A stretch of DNA of 64,000 nt from an uncultured Pelagibacteraceae bacterium (GTDB lineage: Bacteria; Pseudomonadota; Alphaproteobacteria; Pelagibacterales; Pelagibacteraceae), in assembly GCA_902594235.1 (NCBI GenBank), contig CACJLJ010000002.1:186001-250000 (forward strand). Reading direction: 5' to 3'. Each line of letters starts with the position of its first letter. Within the stretch, counting starts at the first letter, position 1. This document shows positions 1 to 10,202 of this stretch, in pieces. The notes beneath the pieces were generated by a model that worked only from the letters and a program-made list of their open reading frames with translations, had not been told where the DNA came from and made no database searches. The translations under genes were made by a program, and so were the position numbers.

Positions 1-683
1 TTAACAATCAAAAGAAAAGTACAATTGAAGGAAAAGGAGTTTTAAATAATAGAATATCTGAACATATACTCTCTAATCTTTCAGAAGTTGGAATAAAAAA
101 TCATTTAGTGAAAAGAATTAATATGAGAGAACAGCTTGTTAAACTCGTTGATATAATTCCAATAGAATTTGTTATAAGAAATATTGCGACTGGATCATTA
201 ACTAAACGATTGGGTATTGAAGATGGAACAGTTTTAGAGCGCCCATTAATAGAGTATTGCTTGAAAGATGACAAACTTGGTGATCCACTGATAAGTCGTG
301 ATCATATTTTGAATTTTAATTGGCTTAATATTGCGCAGCTGGATTTGATAAATGAAAATTTAACTCGTCTTAATGATTTTTTATTAGGAATGTTTAGGGC
401 AGTTGGAATAAAATTGGTTGATTTCAAAGTGGAATTTGGTTTTACCCATGAAAGTGGAAAAAATGAAATTGTTTTAGCGGATGAAATTAGTCCAGACACC
501 TGTAGATTGTGGGATACCATTACAGATAAAAAATTAGATAAAGACAGATTTAGAAAAGATTTAGGTGATTTAATACCAGCTTATACTGAAGTTGCTAAAC
601 GATTGGGTATTCTTCATGAACAATCAAATGTATCTGCAGTAAATGTCACAAAGTTATCTTCTGTTAAAAAGAAAACAAAATGA
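1..683 (+). CDS. purC: Phosphoribosylaminoimidazole-succinocarboxamide synthase (SAICAR synthase), 5' truncated
   Basis: Makes SAICAR from CAIR, aspartate and ATP in purine synthesis. The reading frame is open from the window's left edge (frame of base 3), so the N-terminus lies outside; the GTG at 108 is internal. Visible family signatures are the STIEGKG segment at the edge, VKRINMREQLVKLVDIIPIE, RNIATGSL, and the substrate loop LADEISPDTCRLWD. The stop overlaps the purS start by four bases, the first link in a purC-purS-purQ-purL operon. About 227 residues are visible, close to a full-length PurC of roughly 235-250. Identification is secure; only the start is unknown. Confidence 0.95.
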   Translation, partial: NNQKKSTIEGKGVLNNRISEHILSNLSEVGIKNHLVKRINMREQLVKLVDIIPIEFVIRNIATGSLTKRLGIEDGTVLERPLIEYCLKDDKLGDPLISRDHILNFNWLNIAQLDLINENLTRLNDFLLGMFRAVGIKLVDFKVEFGFTHESGKNEIVLADEISPDTCRLWDTITDKKLDKDRFRKDLGDLIPAYTEVAKRLGILHEQSNVSAVNVTKLSSVKKKTK

Positions 684-922
684 AAATTTCTGCAATAATT
701 ACTCTTAAGAAAGATGTTTTAGATCCACAGGGTAAAGTAATTCACCAAGCTTTGGACGGAATGGGTTTTAATAATGTTAATGAAGTTAGACAAGGAAAAT
801 ATTTTGAAATAGATGTAAAAGAAAATGATCCCAAAAAAGCTAAAGAAATTGTAGAAAATATGTGCTCTAAACTTTTAGCTAATCTTGTAATTGAAAATTA
901 TAAAATTATTGAGACACAATAA
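680..922 (+). CDS. purS: Phosphoribosylformylglycinamidine synthase subunit PurS
   Basis: An 80-residue protein, the normal PurS length. PurS bridges PurQ (glutaminase) and small PurL (synthetase) in the three-part FGAM synthase found in Bacillus and alphaproteobacteria. Signatures are VLDPQGKVIHQALDGMGF near residues 15-33 and the VRQGKYFEI strand. It starts inside the purC stop (ATGA overlap) and ends just before purQ, so translation is probably coupled and subunit ratio controlled. The presence of PurS matches the 730-residue small PurL downstream rather than the 1300-residue enterobacterial PurL. Confidence 0.95.
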   Translation: MKISAIITLKKDVLDPQGKVIHQALDGMGFNNVNEVRQGKYFEIDVKENDPKKAKEIVENMCSKLLANLVIENYKIIETQ

Positions 923-925
923 TTG

Positions 926-1609
926 ATGAAATCATCTGTAATTACTTTTCCTGGCTCAAATTGCGATAGAGACATGCATGTTGCTCTTAAAAAATTTGGA
1001 TTTAATAATAAAATGGTTTGGCATAATGATGTGGAACTTCCCAAAAGTGATTTAATTGTTTTGCCAGGGGGTTTTTCATATGGTGATTATTTAAGATGCG
1101 GAAGTATGGCCTCTAAGTCAAAAATAATGAAATCAGTTGTAAATTTTGCAAAATCTGGGGGTCTAGTAATGGGTATTTGTAATGGTTTTCAAATTTTAGT
1201 AGAAACTGGATTAGTACCAGGTGTTTTACTAAGAAACAAATATTTACAATTTATTTGTAAAAATGTTTATGTAAAATTAGATAATAAAGAAAACACCTAT
1301 TTTAAAAATCTTGATAAAGAAATTTTAAAACTTCATATAGCTCATAATGAAGGGAATTATTTTTGTACTAAGGATCAATTAAAAGAAATTGAAGATAATA
1401 ATCAAATAGCAATTTATTATTGCAACGATAGAGGATCAACTGAAGAAGAGTTTAATCCAAATGGATCAATAAGAAATATTGCTGGTATATTCAATAAAGA
1501 TAAAAATGTTTTAGGAATGATGCCTCATCCAGAGAGAATGATAGATGAAAGCTTGTCTGGAGAGGATGGATCTTTATTTTTTAAAAATTTAATAAATAAT
1601 ATTAAATAA
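926..1609 (+). CDS. purQ: Phosphoribosylformylglycinamidine synthase subunit PurQ (glutaminase)
   Basis: Class I glutamine amidotransferase that supplies ammonia to PurL. With the ATG at 926 as start (a TTG at 923 is also in frame but less likely) the protein is 227 residues. The nucleophile is Cys85 in GICNGFQ, the N-terminal FPGSNCDRD and [14 protein letters not shown] segments are typical of PurQ, and the His of the catalytic pair lies in MPHPERM near the C-terminus. The stop TAA shares its last base with the purL ATG, so the two subunits are likely translationally coupled. Confidence 0.95.
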   Translation: MKSSVITFPGSNCDRDMHVALKKFGFNNKMVWHNDVELPKSDLIVLPGGFSYGDYLRCGSMASKSKIMKSVVNFAKSGGLVMGICNGFQILVETGLVPGVLLRNKYLQFICKNVYVKLDNKENTYFKNLDKEILKLHIAHNEGNYFCTKDQLKEIEDNNQIAIYYCNDRGSTEEEFNPNGSIRNIAGIFNKDKNVLGMMPHPERMIDESLSGEDGSLFFKNLINNIK

Positions 1610-3801
1610 TGGAAGTTAACGAAAAAATTGCAATTGAACATGGTCTTAAAGCAGATGAGTACAAGAAGATATGTGATCTATTAAAAAGAACTCCAAATAT
1701 TACTGAACTAGGAATTTTTTCTGCAATGTGGAATGAACATTGCTCATATAAATCATCAAGACTCCATTTAAAAAATCTGCCAACTAAGGGACAAAAAGTT
1801 ATTCAAGGACCAGGTGAAAATGCAGGTGTAATTGATATAGAAGATGGTGATGCAATAGTTTTTAAAATTGAAAGTCACAACCATCCATCATTTATCGAAC
1901 CTTACCAGGGAGCAGCCACTGGTGTTGGAGGGATTATGAGAGATGTTTTCACTATGGGGGCGAGACCTATAGCTAATTTGAACTCCATTCACTTTGGCTC
2001 ACCACAACACAAAAAAACAAAAAATCTTTTACGAGGAGTTGTAAATGGAATTGGTGGCTATGGAAATTGTATGGGTGTACCAACAATTGCAGGACAAACA
2101 TCTTTTGATAGCTCTTACAACGGAAATATCTTGGTCAATGCTATGACTTTAGGTTTGGTAAAAAAAGATAAAATCTTTTATTCAAAAGCTGCTGGTTTGA
2201 ATAAACCAGTTATATACGTTGGATCGAAAACGGGTCGGGATGGTATTCATGGTGCAAGTATGGCTTCAGCAAGTTTTGATGAAAAAATCGAGGAAAAAAA
2301 ACCAACTGTGCAAGTTGGTGACCCATTTACAGAAAAACTTTTACTAGAAGCTTGTTTAGAATTAATGGCTGGAGACTCAATAATTGCTATTCAAGATATG
2401 GGTGCTGCTGGTCTTACTTCATCTAGTATTGAAATGGCATCTAAAGGTAATTTAGGGATTGAAATAAATTTAAATAAGGTTCCTTGTAGAGAGACTAAAA
2501 TGACACCTTACGAAATTATGCTTTCAGAAAGCCAAGAAAGAATGTTGATAGTTTTAGAAAATGGTAAAGAAAATTTGGCAAAAAAAATTTTTGATAAATG
2601 GAATTTAGATTTTGCAGTAATTGGCAAAACAACAAATTCAAAAAATATAGAATTATTTTTTGATGATAAACAAGTTGCAAATATACCTGTAAATACTTTA
2701 GTTGAAAATTCACCGATGTATAATCGAAAATGGAAAAAATCTAAATTACCAAAAAAAAATAATATTAAAAATGAGATGTTAAGAAAATTGAAAATAAAAG
2801 ATGCTTTAAAAAAAATTTTATCAAATCATAATGTTTGCAGTAAAGAATGGATTTGGCAACAGTATGATCATACTGTTATGGGTGATACTATTCAAAAACC
2901 AGGAGGGGACTCTGGAGTGGTTAGAGTACATGGAACGAATAAAGCTGTAGCTGCCTCAGTTGACTCTTCAGCTGTATATTGCTGGGCTCATCCTCTTACT
3001 GGTGGCAAGCAAGTTGTTGCTGAAAGTTGGAGAAATTTAATTTCTGTTGGTGCAACACCAATTGCACTTACTAATTGTTTAAATTTTGGAAGTCCGGAAA
3101 AAGAGGAAAACATGGGTGAGTTTGTTGAATGCGTTCAAGGAATTGGTGAAGCAAGTAAATATCTAAACTTTCCCGTTGTTTCTGGAAACGTATCTTTTTA
3201 CAATCAAACTAAAGAAATAGGGATTAAGCCTACCCCATCAATTGGTGGTGTTGGTTTAATTAGAGATTACAAGAAAATGATTACAATGGATTTTAAAGAG
3301 AAAAATAATCTAGTTTTAATAATTGGAAAAACTGAAGGTCATCTTGATCAAAGTTTATTCGCAAGAACAATTTTAGATGAAAAGAATGGTCCTCCACCTG
3401 AGGTAAATCTCTTTAATGAAAAAAATAATGGTGAGTCATTACTCAATTTAATTGAAAAAGATTATATCAAAAGTGCACATGATGTATCAATTGGAGGTTT
3501 GCTTACAGCTTTAAGTAAGATGTGTATTAAAGGAAATAAAGGTATCAAGCTTAAAAAAACTAAAAATTTAATAAATGAAATAGAGTATTTTTTTGCTGAA
3601 GATCAAGGTAGATATATTGTAGAGATAAATCCAAAAGATTCGGTAGAGGTAAATAAAATTTTAGATAAAAATTCAGTTCATCATGAGGAATTAGGTGTTA
3701 TAATTGAAAATGAATTAATTATTAATGAAAAGACAAAAGTTACAATTGACGAATTAAGATCTTATAATACAAATTGGTTAACCAAATATATGAGTACATA
3801 A
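1609..3801 (+). CDS. purL: Phosphoribosylformylglycinamidine synthase subunit PurL (small form)
   Basis: ATP-dependent synthetase subunit converting FGAR to FGAM with ammonia from PurQ. The 730 residues match small PurL. Conserved motifs visible are [11 protein letters not shown] near residues 41-51, the substrate loop [21 protein letters not shown] near 85-105 and the second-half PGGDSGVVR. Two pseudo-repeated AIRS-like domains are apparent. It overlaps purQ upstream by one base and bolA downstream by one base, so the iron-sulfur helper genes bolA and grxD are likely co-transcribed with purine synthesis. Confidence 0.95.
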   Translation: MEVNEKIAIEHGLKADEYKKICDLLKRTPNITELGIFSAMWNEHCSYKSSRLHLKNLPTKGQKVIQGPGENAGVIDIEDGDAIVFKIESHNHPSFIEPYQGAATGVGGIMRDVFTMGARPIANLNSIHFGSPQHKKTKNLLRGVVNGIGGYGNCMGVPTIAGQTSFDSSYNGNILVNAMTLGLVKKDKIFYSKAAGLNKPVIYVGSKTGRDGIHGASMASASFDEKIEEKKPTVQVGDPFTEKLLLEACLELMAGDSIIAIQDMGAAGLTSSSIEMASKGNLGIEINLNKVPCRETKMTPYEIMLSESQERMLIVLENGKENLAKKIFDKWNLDFAVIGKTTNSKNIELFFDDKQVANIPVNTLVENSPMYNRKWKKSKLPKKNNIKNEMLRKLKIKDALKKILSNHNVCSKEWIWQQYDHTVMGDTIQKPGGDSGVVRVHGTNKAVAASVDSSAVYCWAHPLTGGKQVVAESWRNLISVGATPIALTNCLNFGSPEKEENMGEFVECVQGIGEASKYLNFPVVSGNVSFYNQTKEIGIKPTPSIGGVGLIRDYKKMITMDFKEKNNLVLIIGKTEGHLDQSLFARTILDEKNGPPPEVNLFNEKNNGESLLNLIEKDYIKSAHDVSIGGLLTALSKMCIKGNKGIKLKKTKNLINEIEYFFAEDQGRYIVEINPKDSVEVNKILDKNSVHHEELGVIIENELIINEKTKVTIDELRSYNTNWLTKYMST

Positions 3802-4031
3802 TGGCAATGGATTTAAAAGAAATTGAAAAATATATAAAGGAAGCATTACCTGATGCTTCAATTGATATTCAAGATTTAGCTGGGGATGGAAATCATTACT
3901 CTGCTACAGTAACATCATCTCAGTTTTCTGGTAAAAGTAAAATTGAACAACACAAAATGGTTTATAATTCTTTGAAGGGAAAAATGGGTAATGAATTACA
4001 TGCCTTAGCAATTAAAACAAAGGAACAATAA
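3801..4031 (+). CDS. bolA: BolA-family protein
   Basis: A 76-residue BolA-family protein. I use the ATG at 3801 that shares a base with the purL stop; an upstream in-frame codon at 3774 lies inside purL. Family features are GDGNHYSATVTSSQF around residues 27-41, the conserved His in EQHKMVY, and a C-terminal HALAIKT strand. The protein has no Cys, as in IbaG/YrbA-type BolA. BolA proteins form [2Fe-2S]-bridged heterodimers with monothiol glutaredoxins, and grxD follows immediately with a one-base overlap, which strongly supports that partnership. Confidence 0.9.
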   Translation: MAMDLKEIEKYIKEALPDASIDIQDLAGDGNHYSATVTSSQFSGKSKIEQHKMVYNSLKGKMGNELHALAIKTKEQ

Positions 4032-4363
4032 TGGATGATCAAACTAAAAACTTAATCAAAAATCATATTGATAATAATGATGTATGTTTATTTATGAAAG
4101 GAACTCCAGATGCACCTCAATGTGGATTTTCAATGGCAGTTTCAAATATGCTTAAAATTTTAGAAGTAAATTTTAAAGGTGTAAACGTACTAGAGGATCA
4201 GTCTTTAAGAGAAGGTATAAAGGTTTATAGTGATTGGCCTACAATTCCACAATTATATGTTAAAAAAGAATTTATTGGTGGATGTGATATCATAAAAGAA
4301 ATGTATGAAAGTGGTGAACTAAAAAAAACTTTTGACGATAAAGGTATTCCATATAAAAAGTAA
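4031..4363 (+). CDS. grxD: Monothiol glutaredoxin (Grx4 type)
   Basis: A 110-residue monothiol glutaredoxin with the defining CGFS active site (Cys31), the MKGTPDAPQ lead-in, and the glutathione-binding WPTIPQLYV and GGCDI segments. It binds and passes on [2Fe-2S] clusters, usually as a complex with a BolA protein, here encoded directly upstream with a one-base overlap. AAGGA precedes the start. Its stop abuts the stop of the convergent methyltransferase gene, leaving no room for a separate terminator between them. Confidence 0.95.
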   Translation: MDDQTKNLIKNHIDNNDVCLFMKGTPDAPQCGFSMAVSNMLKILEVNFKGVNVLEDQSLREGIKVYSDWPTIPQLYVKKEFIGGCDIIKEMYESGELKKTFDDKGIPYKK

Positions 4364-5059
4364 TTAATATTTATTTTTTTTTTCAAAAACGCAAAGTAAA
4401 GATTTACCAAAAGTATTGAATGTTATGACATCTAAAATTTTAGAAATTGGGATTAAAAGATTCCACAAAAAAACTTTACTTTTAAGATTATTTTGTTTTA
4501 AAGAGAATATCTTGTTTAAGATTAAAAATAAAAAACCAACACTATCGTAATAAACTAGCTTAACTATCTTAAGATTATTTTTTTTTGAAAATTCTAAAAA
4601 ATCATTCTTATTATATCTTTTAAAATGTCCCACTAATCTATCAAAATCGCTATAAAATATTTGAAATGCAGGTACACTAAAAATTAGAACACCGTTTTTA
4701 TTTAATTTTTTTGATGCTAGTTTAATTTCTTGTAAATCTTTTTTAATATGTTCTAAAACATCGAAATACATTATTACATCATATTTTTTATTTACTTTTT
4801 TTACTGAAATATTTTTAATTAATATTTTCTTTTTTTTAAATTTTTTTTTTAAAGAATGAAATAATTTTTTGTTAGGTTCTATTAATGTTATATCATTTGT
4901 TAAATCTATATATTTTGCCGCTAATCCTCCTTTTCCTGCTCCTACTTCTAGCAAAGAACCAGCAATAAATTTTTTTATTAGTGATATTTGATATCTTCTA
5001 AAATTAGAAGCTGAATCAAAGTGCTCTAATTCAAATCCATCATATTGGATTTGCTTCAT
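4364..5059 (-). CDS. Class I SAM-dependent methyltransferase, substrate unknown
   Basis: A 231-residue protein with a Rossmann methyltransferase core. Motif I is LEVGAGKGGLAAKYI near residues 36-50; the acidic residue of motif II lies in LIEPNKK, and motif IV resembles MYFDVLEHIKKD, followed by a NGVLIFSVPAFQ strand. The DVLEHI and KNGVLIFSVPA features are typical of the Methyltransf_11/12 group acting on small molecules, lipids or sugars. The C-terminal part contains hydrophobic helices that may contact membrane. It follows rpsD by two bases on the same strand. Nothing here fixes the substrate. Confidence 0.75.
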   Translation of the reverse strand: MKQIQYDGFELEHFDSASNFRRYQISLIKKFIAGSLLEVGAGKGGLAAKYIDLTNDITLIEPNKKLFHSLKKKFKKKKILIKNISVKKVNKKYDVIMYFDVLEHIKKDLQEIKLASKKLNKNGVLIFSVPAFQIFYSDFDRLVGHFKRYNKNDFLEFSKKNNLKIVKLVYYDSVGFLFLILNKIFSLKQNNLKSKVFLWNLLIPISKILDVITFNTFGKSLLCVFEKKNKY

Positions 5060-5061
5060 TT

Positions 5062-5679
5062 TTATCTTGAATAATATTCGATTACTAAATTTGGTTCCAT
5101 TACAACTGGATAAGGAACTTCTTCAAACTTTGGCACTCTTACAAATTTAAATTTTCTATTTTTTTCATCTAGCTGAATATACTCAGGTGTTTCTCTTTCT
5201 TTATTTGCAAGAGCTATATCAATTATTGCTAATTGCTTAGACTTATCTCTTATTTCAACTGAGTCCTCTTCTCTCACGGAATAACTTGAGATATTAACTT
5301 TCTTACCATTAACTTTAACATGGCCATGATTAATTAACTGTCTTGCAGAAAAAATAGTTGTAGCAAACTTGGCTCTGTAAATTACAGCATCTAGCCTTCT
5401 CTCAAGTAAACCAATTAGGTTTTCACTAGTATCACCCTTAAGCATACTTGCTTTCTTATATATATTTCTAAATTGTCTCTCATTTATGTTTCCATAGTAA
5501 GCTTTTAACTTTTGCTTTGCTTGAAGTTGAATTCCATAATCTGAAGGTTTAGATGTTTTAGTTTGGCCGTGCTGACCTGGGCCATAAGCTCTTGTATTAA
5601 AAGGACTCTTTGGTCTTCCCCACAAGTTAACTTTTAATCTTCTATCTACTTTATGTTTAGAGTTTAATCTTTTTGTCAT
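5062..5679 (-). CDS. rpsD: 30S ribosomal protein S4
   Basis: Primary 16S rRNA binding protein of the small subunit. At 205 residues it has the standard length, with the alphaproteobacterial N-terminus ([19 protein letters not shown], then YGPGQHGQ) and a central S4 RNA-binding domain containing [12 protein letters not shown] and [14 protein letters not shown]. Unlike the classical alpha operon (rpsM-rpsK-rpsD-rpoA) it stands alone here, with its own promoter just upstream overlapping the end of trmJ. There is no obvious Shine-Dalgarno sequence before the ATG and the predicted leader is only a few bases. Confidence 0.97.
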   Translation of the reverse strand: MTKRLNSKHKVDRRLKVNLWGRPKSPFNTRAYGPGQHGQTKTSKPSDYGIQLQAKQKLKAYYGNINERQFRNIYKKASMLKGDTSENLIGLLERRLDAVIYRAKFATTIFSARQLINHGHVKVNGKKVNISSYSVREEDSVEIRDKSKQLAIIDIALANKERETPEYIQLDEKNRKFKFVRVPKFEEVPYPVVMEPNLVIEYYSR

Positions 5680-5691
5680 TTGATAGAGGGT

Positions 5692-5719
5692 CTTATAAAC
5701 TTACTCCTAATTTTGTCAA
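5692..5719 (-). promoter_or_regulatory. Putative sigma70-type promoter of rpsD
   Basis: On the minus strand a perfect -35 hexamer TTGACA (5719-5714) is separated by 16 bases from TATAAG (5697-5692). The expected transcription start near 5685 lies about six bases before the rpsD ATG, giving an almost leaderless mRNA. The -35 box begins immediately after the trmJ stop codon. Confidence 0.65.
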
Positions 5720-6433
5720 TCAACGTTTTTTACCTAAACTTGCAAATACACCTGATAATATACGTGTTTCTTTATCTGATAGGTCCATTTTATAAAAAAT
5801 ATTTCTTAGGTTCTCTAACATTTTTGGTCTCTTTTCTTTTGGTCTAAAAAAATTTATCTCATCTAGATTTTTGATACAAAGAGTAAGCATTGATTGAATT
5901 TCTTTTTTACTTGCAGTTTTAACTTTTTTAGATCTTTGGAATGGAAGACTCTTTAATTTTATAATACTAGCAACATATTGAGCTATAATTATTAAACTAT
6001 GGGATAAATTTAGTGACCTAAAATCAGGATTGGTGGGTATTTGTAGAGTATAATTAGCGTAACTAATTTCATTATTTGATAATCCTGATGCCTCAGAGCC
6101 AAATAGAAAAGCAACTTTTTTTTTAAAATTTATTTTTCTTAAATCCTCTAAATTAATATGTTTTATATTCTTATTTCTAAATCTTGCAGAAGTTGCAATT
6201 AATATATCAATTCTACTAAGAGCTGTCTCCAACGAGTCGTGCCTTTTGCTTTGTTTGATAATGTCTTTTGCTCCAACTGAAGTTGCTAAAATTTTATCAT
6301 TAGGAAAAATAGGTTTTGGGTTGATTAAAACTAATTTTTTAAAATTAAAATTCTTTAATCCTCTTGCACATGCTCCGATATTTTCTGATAATTGAGGTTT
6401 ATGTAAAATAAATGAGATATTATTTTTACTCAT
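5720..6433 (-). CDS. trmJ: SPOUT-class tRNA methyltransferase, TrmJ-like
   Basis: A 237-residue SpoU/TrmH-family enzyme, probably the 2'-O-methyltransferase acting on wobble-loop position 32 of tRNA. The three SPOUT motifs are visible: NIGACARGLKNF near residues 17-28, FLFGSEASGLSNNEI near 109-123 and LNLSHSLIIIAQY near 141-153. The C-terminal extension with FRPKEKRPKMLENLRNIF resembles TrmJ rather than TrmL. It begins directly after cimA on the same strand in a cysS-cimA-trmJ run. The assignment to TrmJ rather than another SpoU paralogue is probable. Confidence 0.8.
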   Translation of the reverse strand: MSKNNISFILHKPQLSENIGACARGLKNFNFKKLVLINPKPIFPNDKILATSVGAKDIIKQSKRHDSLETALSRIDILIATSARFRNKNIKHINLEDLRKINFKKKVAFLFGSEASGLSNNEISYANYTLQIPTNPDFRSLNLSHSLIIIAQYVASIIKLKSLPFQRSKKVKTASKKEIQSMLTLCIKNLDEINFFRPKEKRPKMLENLRNIFYKMDLSDKETRILSGVFASLGKKR

Positions 6434-8035
6434 TTACTTACTAGCAGGTGCATTATCTTTAAACAGTTTATAATCTAAACTATCAATCAATGCTTTGAAT
6501 GAAGCATCAATTATATTTGTCGATACACCAATAGTAAACCAATTTTTTCCTTTAGAGTCGGTGCTTTCAATAGATACTCTAGTAACCGCTTCAGTTCCTG
6601 TATTTAAAATCCTTACTTTATAATCAACCAATTTTAGGTCTTTTAAATATTTAGAATATTTTGCTAAACGATCAACATTTTGTCTTATAGCGTTATCTAA
6701 AGCATTAACTGGCCCATTACCCTCTCCTTCGCAAATAATTTTTTCTCCATCTACTTCTAATTGAGCTTTTGCAGATGAAACAATTTCTCCACTTTTATTT
6801 TTTTTAACTGAAACGTCATATTCGTTAATTGATATATATCTGGGTATTTCTCCAATAATTCTTCTGGCCAATAACTCAAATGATGCGTCAGCACCATCGT
6901 AACTATAACCAATAAATTCTCTATCTTTCACCTCTTCTAATAATTTTTTTATTTTTGGATCATTTTCTTTAATGTCAATCTTAATACTCTTTAGTCTTGA
7001 TACTATATTTGACTTCCCTGACTGATCTGAAACAACAATATTTCTTGTATTACCAACTTCCTCGGGATTTATGTGCTCATAAGTTTTTGGATCTTTTTGT
7101 ACAGCTGATACATGTAATCCCCCTTTATGAGAGAAAGCTGCTGCACCTACATAAGGTAAATGTTGATTGGGTTTTCTGTTTAAGATTTCATCCAATAATC
7201 TTGAGCAATCAGTCAAATTTTTAATATTTTTAGATTTAATTCCAATTTCAAATTTTGACGAAAAATCGTTTTTCAAAAATAAGGTTGGGATTAGAGACAT
7301 CAAATTTGCATTACCACATCTCTCTCCTAATCCATTTATTGTCCCTTGAATTTGACGAACTCCAGATAATACTGCAGCTAATGAATTTGCTACTGCATTA
7401 CCAGTATCATTATGCGCGTGAATACCCAAATTTTTTGCTGGAACAACTTTTGAAACCTCAGATACAATTTTTGAAATTTCATGTGGAAGCGTTCCTCCAT
7501 TTGTATCACATAACACTACCCACCTTGCACCTTGATCATAAGCTGCTTTAATACATGACAGTGCATATTTCGGATTAGCTTTATAACCATCAAAAAAATG
7601 TTCTGCATCAAACATAAATTCTTTTTTAGCTTTTACAAAATGTTTAGCACTCTCACTTATATTTTCTAAATTTTCTTCATTAGTAATTCCTAAAGCAACA
7701 TCCACATGAAAATCCCATGACTTTCCAACTAAACAAACCGCAGAAGTATTTGAATTCATCAATGCTGACAATCCAATATCGTTCTCCGCACTTCGACCTG
7801 ATCTTTTAGTCATTCCAAAACTAGTAAGTTTTGAATTTTTAAAATCATGTTTTTTTTGAAAAAACTCTGTATCAGTTGGATTGGCCCCAGGCCAACCACC
7901 CTCTATATAATCAACACCGAGATTATCTAAAGCAGATGCAATTTTTTCTTTATCTTCAATAGAAAAATCCACTCCTTGAGTTTGAGCACCATCTCTCAAA
8001 GTTGTATCAAATATATATAACCGTTCTTTACTCAT
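6434..8035 (-). CDS. cimA: (R)-citramalate synthase
   Basis: Condenses acetyl-CoA and pyruvate to citramalate, the first step of the threonine-independent route to isoleucine. At 533 residues it matches the long CimA family. The HMGL-like barrel carries FDTTLRDGAQ at residues 9-18, the metal-binding HAHND, and GLGERCGNANL; the C-terminal LeuA-type dimer domain follows from about residue 400. Closeness to alpha-isopropylmalate synthase is expected, but GWPGANPTD favours CimA. The ATG overlaps the cysS stop by four bases. Confidence 0.88.
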   Translation of the reverse strand: MSKERLYIFDTTLRDGAQTQGVDFSIEDKEKIASALDNLGVDYIEGGWPGANPTDTEFFQKKHDFKNSKLTSFGMTKRSGRSAENDIGLSALMNSNTSAVCLVGKSWDFHVDVALGITNEENLENISESAKHFVKAKKEFMFDAEHFFDGYKANPKYALSCIKAAYDQGARWVVLCDTNGGTLPHEISKIVSEVSKVVPAKNLGIHAHNDTGNAVANSLAAVLSGVRQIQGTINGLGERCGNANLMSLIPTLFLKNDFSSKFEIGIKSKNIKNLTDCSRLLDEILNRKPNQHLPYVGAAAFSHKGGLHVSAVQKDPKTYEHINPEEVGNTRNIVVSDQSGKSNIVSRLKSIKIDIKENDPKIKKLLEEVKDREFIGYSYDGADASFELLARRIIGEIPRYISINEYDVSVKKNKSGEIVSSAKAQLEVDGEKIICEGEGNGPVNALDNAIRQNVDRLAKYSKYLKDLKLVDYKVRILNTGTEAVTRVSIESTDSKGKNWFTIGVSTNIIDASFKALIDSLDYKLFKDNAPASK

Positions 8036-9375
8036 TTAAATTTCCAAAGTGTTTTACCATCTTTATCTTCTATTAAAACACCTTTATCTAAAAGCTCATC
8101 TCTAATTTGATCAGCTTTCTTATATTCTTTATTGGCTCTAGCCTTGTTTCTTAATTCTATTTTTTTATTTATTTCGTTCTCACTTATCGAAACTTTATCT
8201 TTTTTATATTTTTCCCATTGTTTTTTATCTTCATTTAATAAACCTATAAACTTACAAGCAGATATAAATAGTTCTATACTCTGGCCTTTTTGAGCTTTTT
8301 CATAAAGTTGATGCAAATTTGCAATATAACCTGGTGTATTTAAATCTTCGTACAATGGTTTTAAAACTTGTTCTGTTACTTGGATAGATTTGATATTTGA
8401 TGAATAAATACGATACCACTTATCCAAAGTATTCTGGCAATCATTTATTAATTTATCATTCCAATCTAAAGGTTGTTTATAATGAGTGCTCAAAAGTGCT
8501 AATCTAATTACCTGTCCACTTATTTTATTTCTAAAATCTTTAATCTTTAAAATATTTCCTTGGGACTTAGCCATTTTTTCATTAGACATTGTAATAAATG
8601 CGTTATGAATCCAATATTTTGCAAAAATCTTTGAGTCATTTGCACATCTAGATTGGGCTATTTCATTTTCATGATGAGGAAAAATTAAATCTATTCCTCC
8701 ACCATGAATATCAAACTCATTTCCTAAAAATTTTTTTGACATTGCAGAGCACTCTAAATGCCACCCTGGTCTACCTTTTCCCCATGGAGAATCCCATGAA
8801 GGTTCATCTTTATGAGATGGTTTCCATAATACAAAATCTTCAGAATTTTTTTTATTTTCACTTACTTCAACTCGAGATCCTGCAATTAATTCATCTAATT
8901 TTTTATTGGATAATTTTCCATAGTCGGAAAATTTTTTTACTTCGAAATAAACATGATTATTATTTTCATAGGCAAAACCTTTTTCAATTAATTGATTTAT
9001 CATCTCAATCATTAAATCAATATGTTCGGTTGCTTTCGGCTCATGAGTAGGACTTTCGCAATTCAAAAATTTACAATCTTCAAAAAAGCCTAATGTTACT
9101 TTTTCAGTTAATTCTTTTGTGGATATTTTTTGATCTTGAGATGACTTGATAATCTTATCATCAATATCTGTAATATTTCTTACATAAGTTACTTTTGAAA
9201 AATTATTTTTTAGTAATTTAAAAAGAATATCAAAAACAACTAATGGTCTAGCATTGCCAATATGTGGATCATCATAAACAGTTGGTCCACACACATACAT
9301 GCCAACATTATCTTTATTACTAGGAATAAATTGTTCTTTTTTATTTGTTAAATTATTTGTTAAAAAAATATCCAT
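8032..9375 (-). CDS. cysS: Cysteinyl-tRNA synthetase
   Basis: Charges tRNA-Cys. At 447 residues it is close to the usual 460. The class I signatures are present as PHIGNARP (HIGH equivalent) and EKMAKSQGN (KMSKS equivalent). The zinc ligands include Cys29 in YVCGPTVYDD, the Cys in WHLECSAMS and the His in FPHHENE. It is the first gene of a cysS-cimA-trmJ minus-strand operon, about 50 bases downstream of nadE, with no clear terminator between. Confidence 0.96.
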   Translation of the reverse strand: MDIFLTNNLTNKKEQFIPSNKDNVGMYVCGPTVYDDPHIGNARPLVVFDILFKLLKNNFSKVTYVRNITDIDDKIIKSSQDQKISTKELTEKVTLGFFEDCKFLNCESPTHEPKATEHIDLMIEMINQLIEKGFAYENNNHVYFEVKKFSDYGKLSNKKLDELIAGSRVEVSENKKNSEDFVLWKPSHKDEPSWDSPWGKGRPGWHLECSAMSKKFLGNEFDIHGGGIDLIFPHHENEIAQSRCANDSKIFAKYWIHNAFITMSNEKMAKSQGNILKIKDFRNKISGQVIRLALLSTHYKQPLDWNDKLINDCQNTLDKWYRIYSSNIKSIQVTEQVLKPLYEDLNTPGYIANLHQLYEKAQKGQSIELFISACKFIGLLNEDKKQWEKYKKDKVSISENEINKKIELRNKARANKEYKKADQIRDELLDKGVLIEDKDGKTLWKFK

Positions 9376-9426
9376 ATAAATTGATTAAGAAATATACCTT
9401 ATTTAATGATTTGTTAATCTAATTGA

Positions 9427-10164
9427 TTAACTAGGAATTTTGCATACTGGAATTGGCTCCATTTTATGCAAATTTTGTTTTCTAATTTTTTCGTACTCTA
9501 TTTTGTGAGGTGAGTCGGGATTAATCATAGCATCCTCCAAATCCTCATATTTGAAACCTAATTGTCCCTCATCTGTTCTGCCATCATCCCAAAGTCCATC
9601 TGTAGGAGGAGCATCAATTATTTCCTGTAAAATACCAAGTTCTTTTCCGAGTTCCCAAACTTCCGTTTTATTACAATCTGCTATAGGAGAAATATCAACA
9701 CCACCATCGCCATATTTTGTATAAAAACCTACTCCGAAGTCTTCAACTTTATTACCTGTACCAACCACTATTCCGTTATTAGCAGCCGCAACTTGATATA
9801 AGCTAGCCATTCTTAATCTTGCTCTAGAGTTTGCAAAACCATGTTCGTTATCAAATTTATTCAAAGTAGATGAAAAGGTTTCAAAAAGTTTATCTAACTC
9901 AATTGTATGAGCTTCGACATTTTTAAATTTTTCAACTAACCATTTTTGATGTTTTAAACTTAGATCATGTTGATTTTCTTTTTGTTTAATTGGCATTGAT
10001 AAAACAATTGTTCTTAAACCAGTCATTGCACTTAATGTGCTTGAAACTGATGAGTCTACTCCGCCAGAAATACCTATTACTAACGATTTAGCTTTATTTG
10101 GCATTTGATCAACATAAGATTTGATCCAATTAGATATATATTTCACTTTTTCTGAAGGACTCAT
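9427..10164 (-). CDS. nadE: NAD+ synthase, ammonia-dependent form
   Basis: Amidates nicotinate adenine dinucleotide to NAD+ in the last step of NAD synthesis. The 245 residues comprise only the synthetase domain; the N-terminal nitrilase-type glutaminase domain of long NadE is absent, so it should use free ammonia. The ATP pyrophosphatase P-loop SGGVDSS is at residues 33-39, followed by RARLRMASLYQ and GTGNKVEDFGVGF for substrate binding. Confidence 0.93.
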   Translation of the reverse strand: MSPSEKVKYISNWIKSYVDQMPNKAKSLVIGISGGVDSSVSSTLSAMTGLRTIVLSMPIKQKENQHDLSLKHQKWLVEKFKNVEAHTIELDKLFETFSSTLNKFDNEHGFANSRARLRMASLYQVAAANNGIVVGTGNKVEDFGVGFYTKYGDGGVDISPIADCNKTEVWELGKELGILQEIIDAPPTDGLWDDGRTDEGQLGFKYEDLEDAMINPDSPHKIEYEKIRKQNLHKMEPIPVCKIPS

Positions 10165-10202
10165 ACTTTATATTTAATCACCTTGTAATTTAAAACAATG
10201 GC

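Noticed and set aside
7167-7551. Plus-strand frames opposite cimA
   Set aside because: Contained in a well-identified gene with no sign of independent coding.
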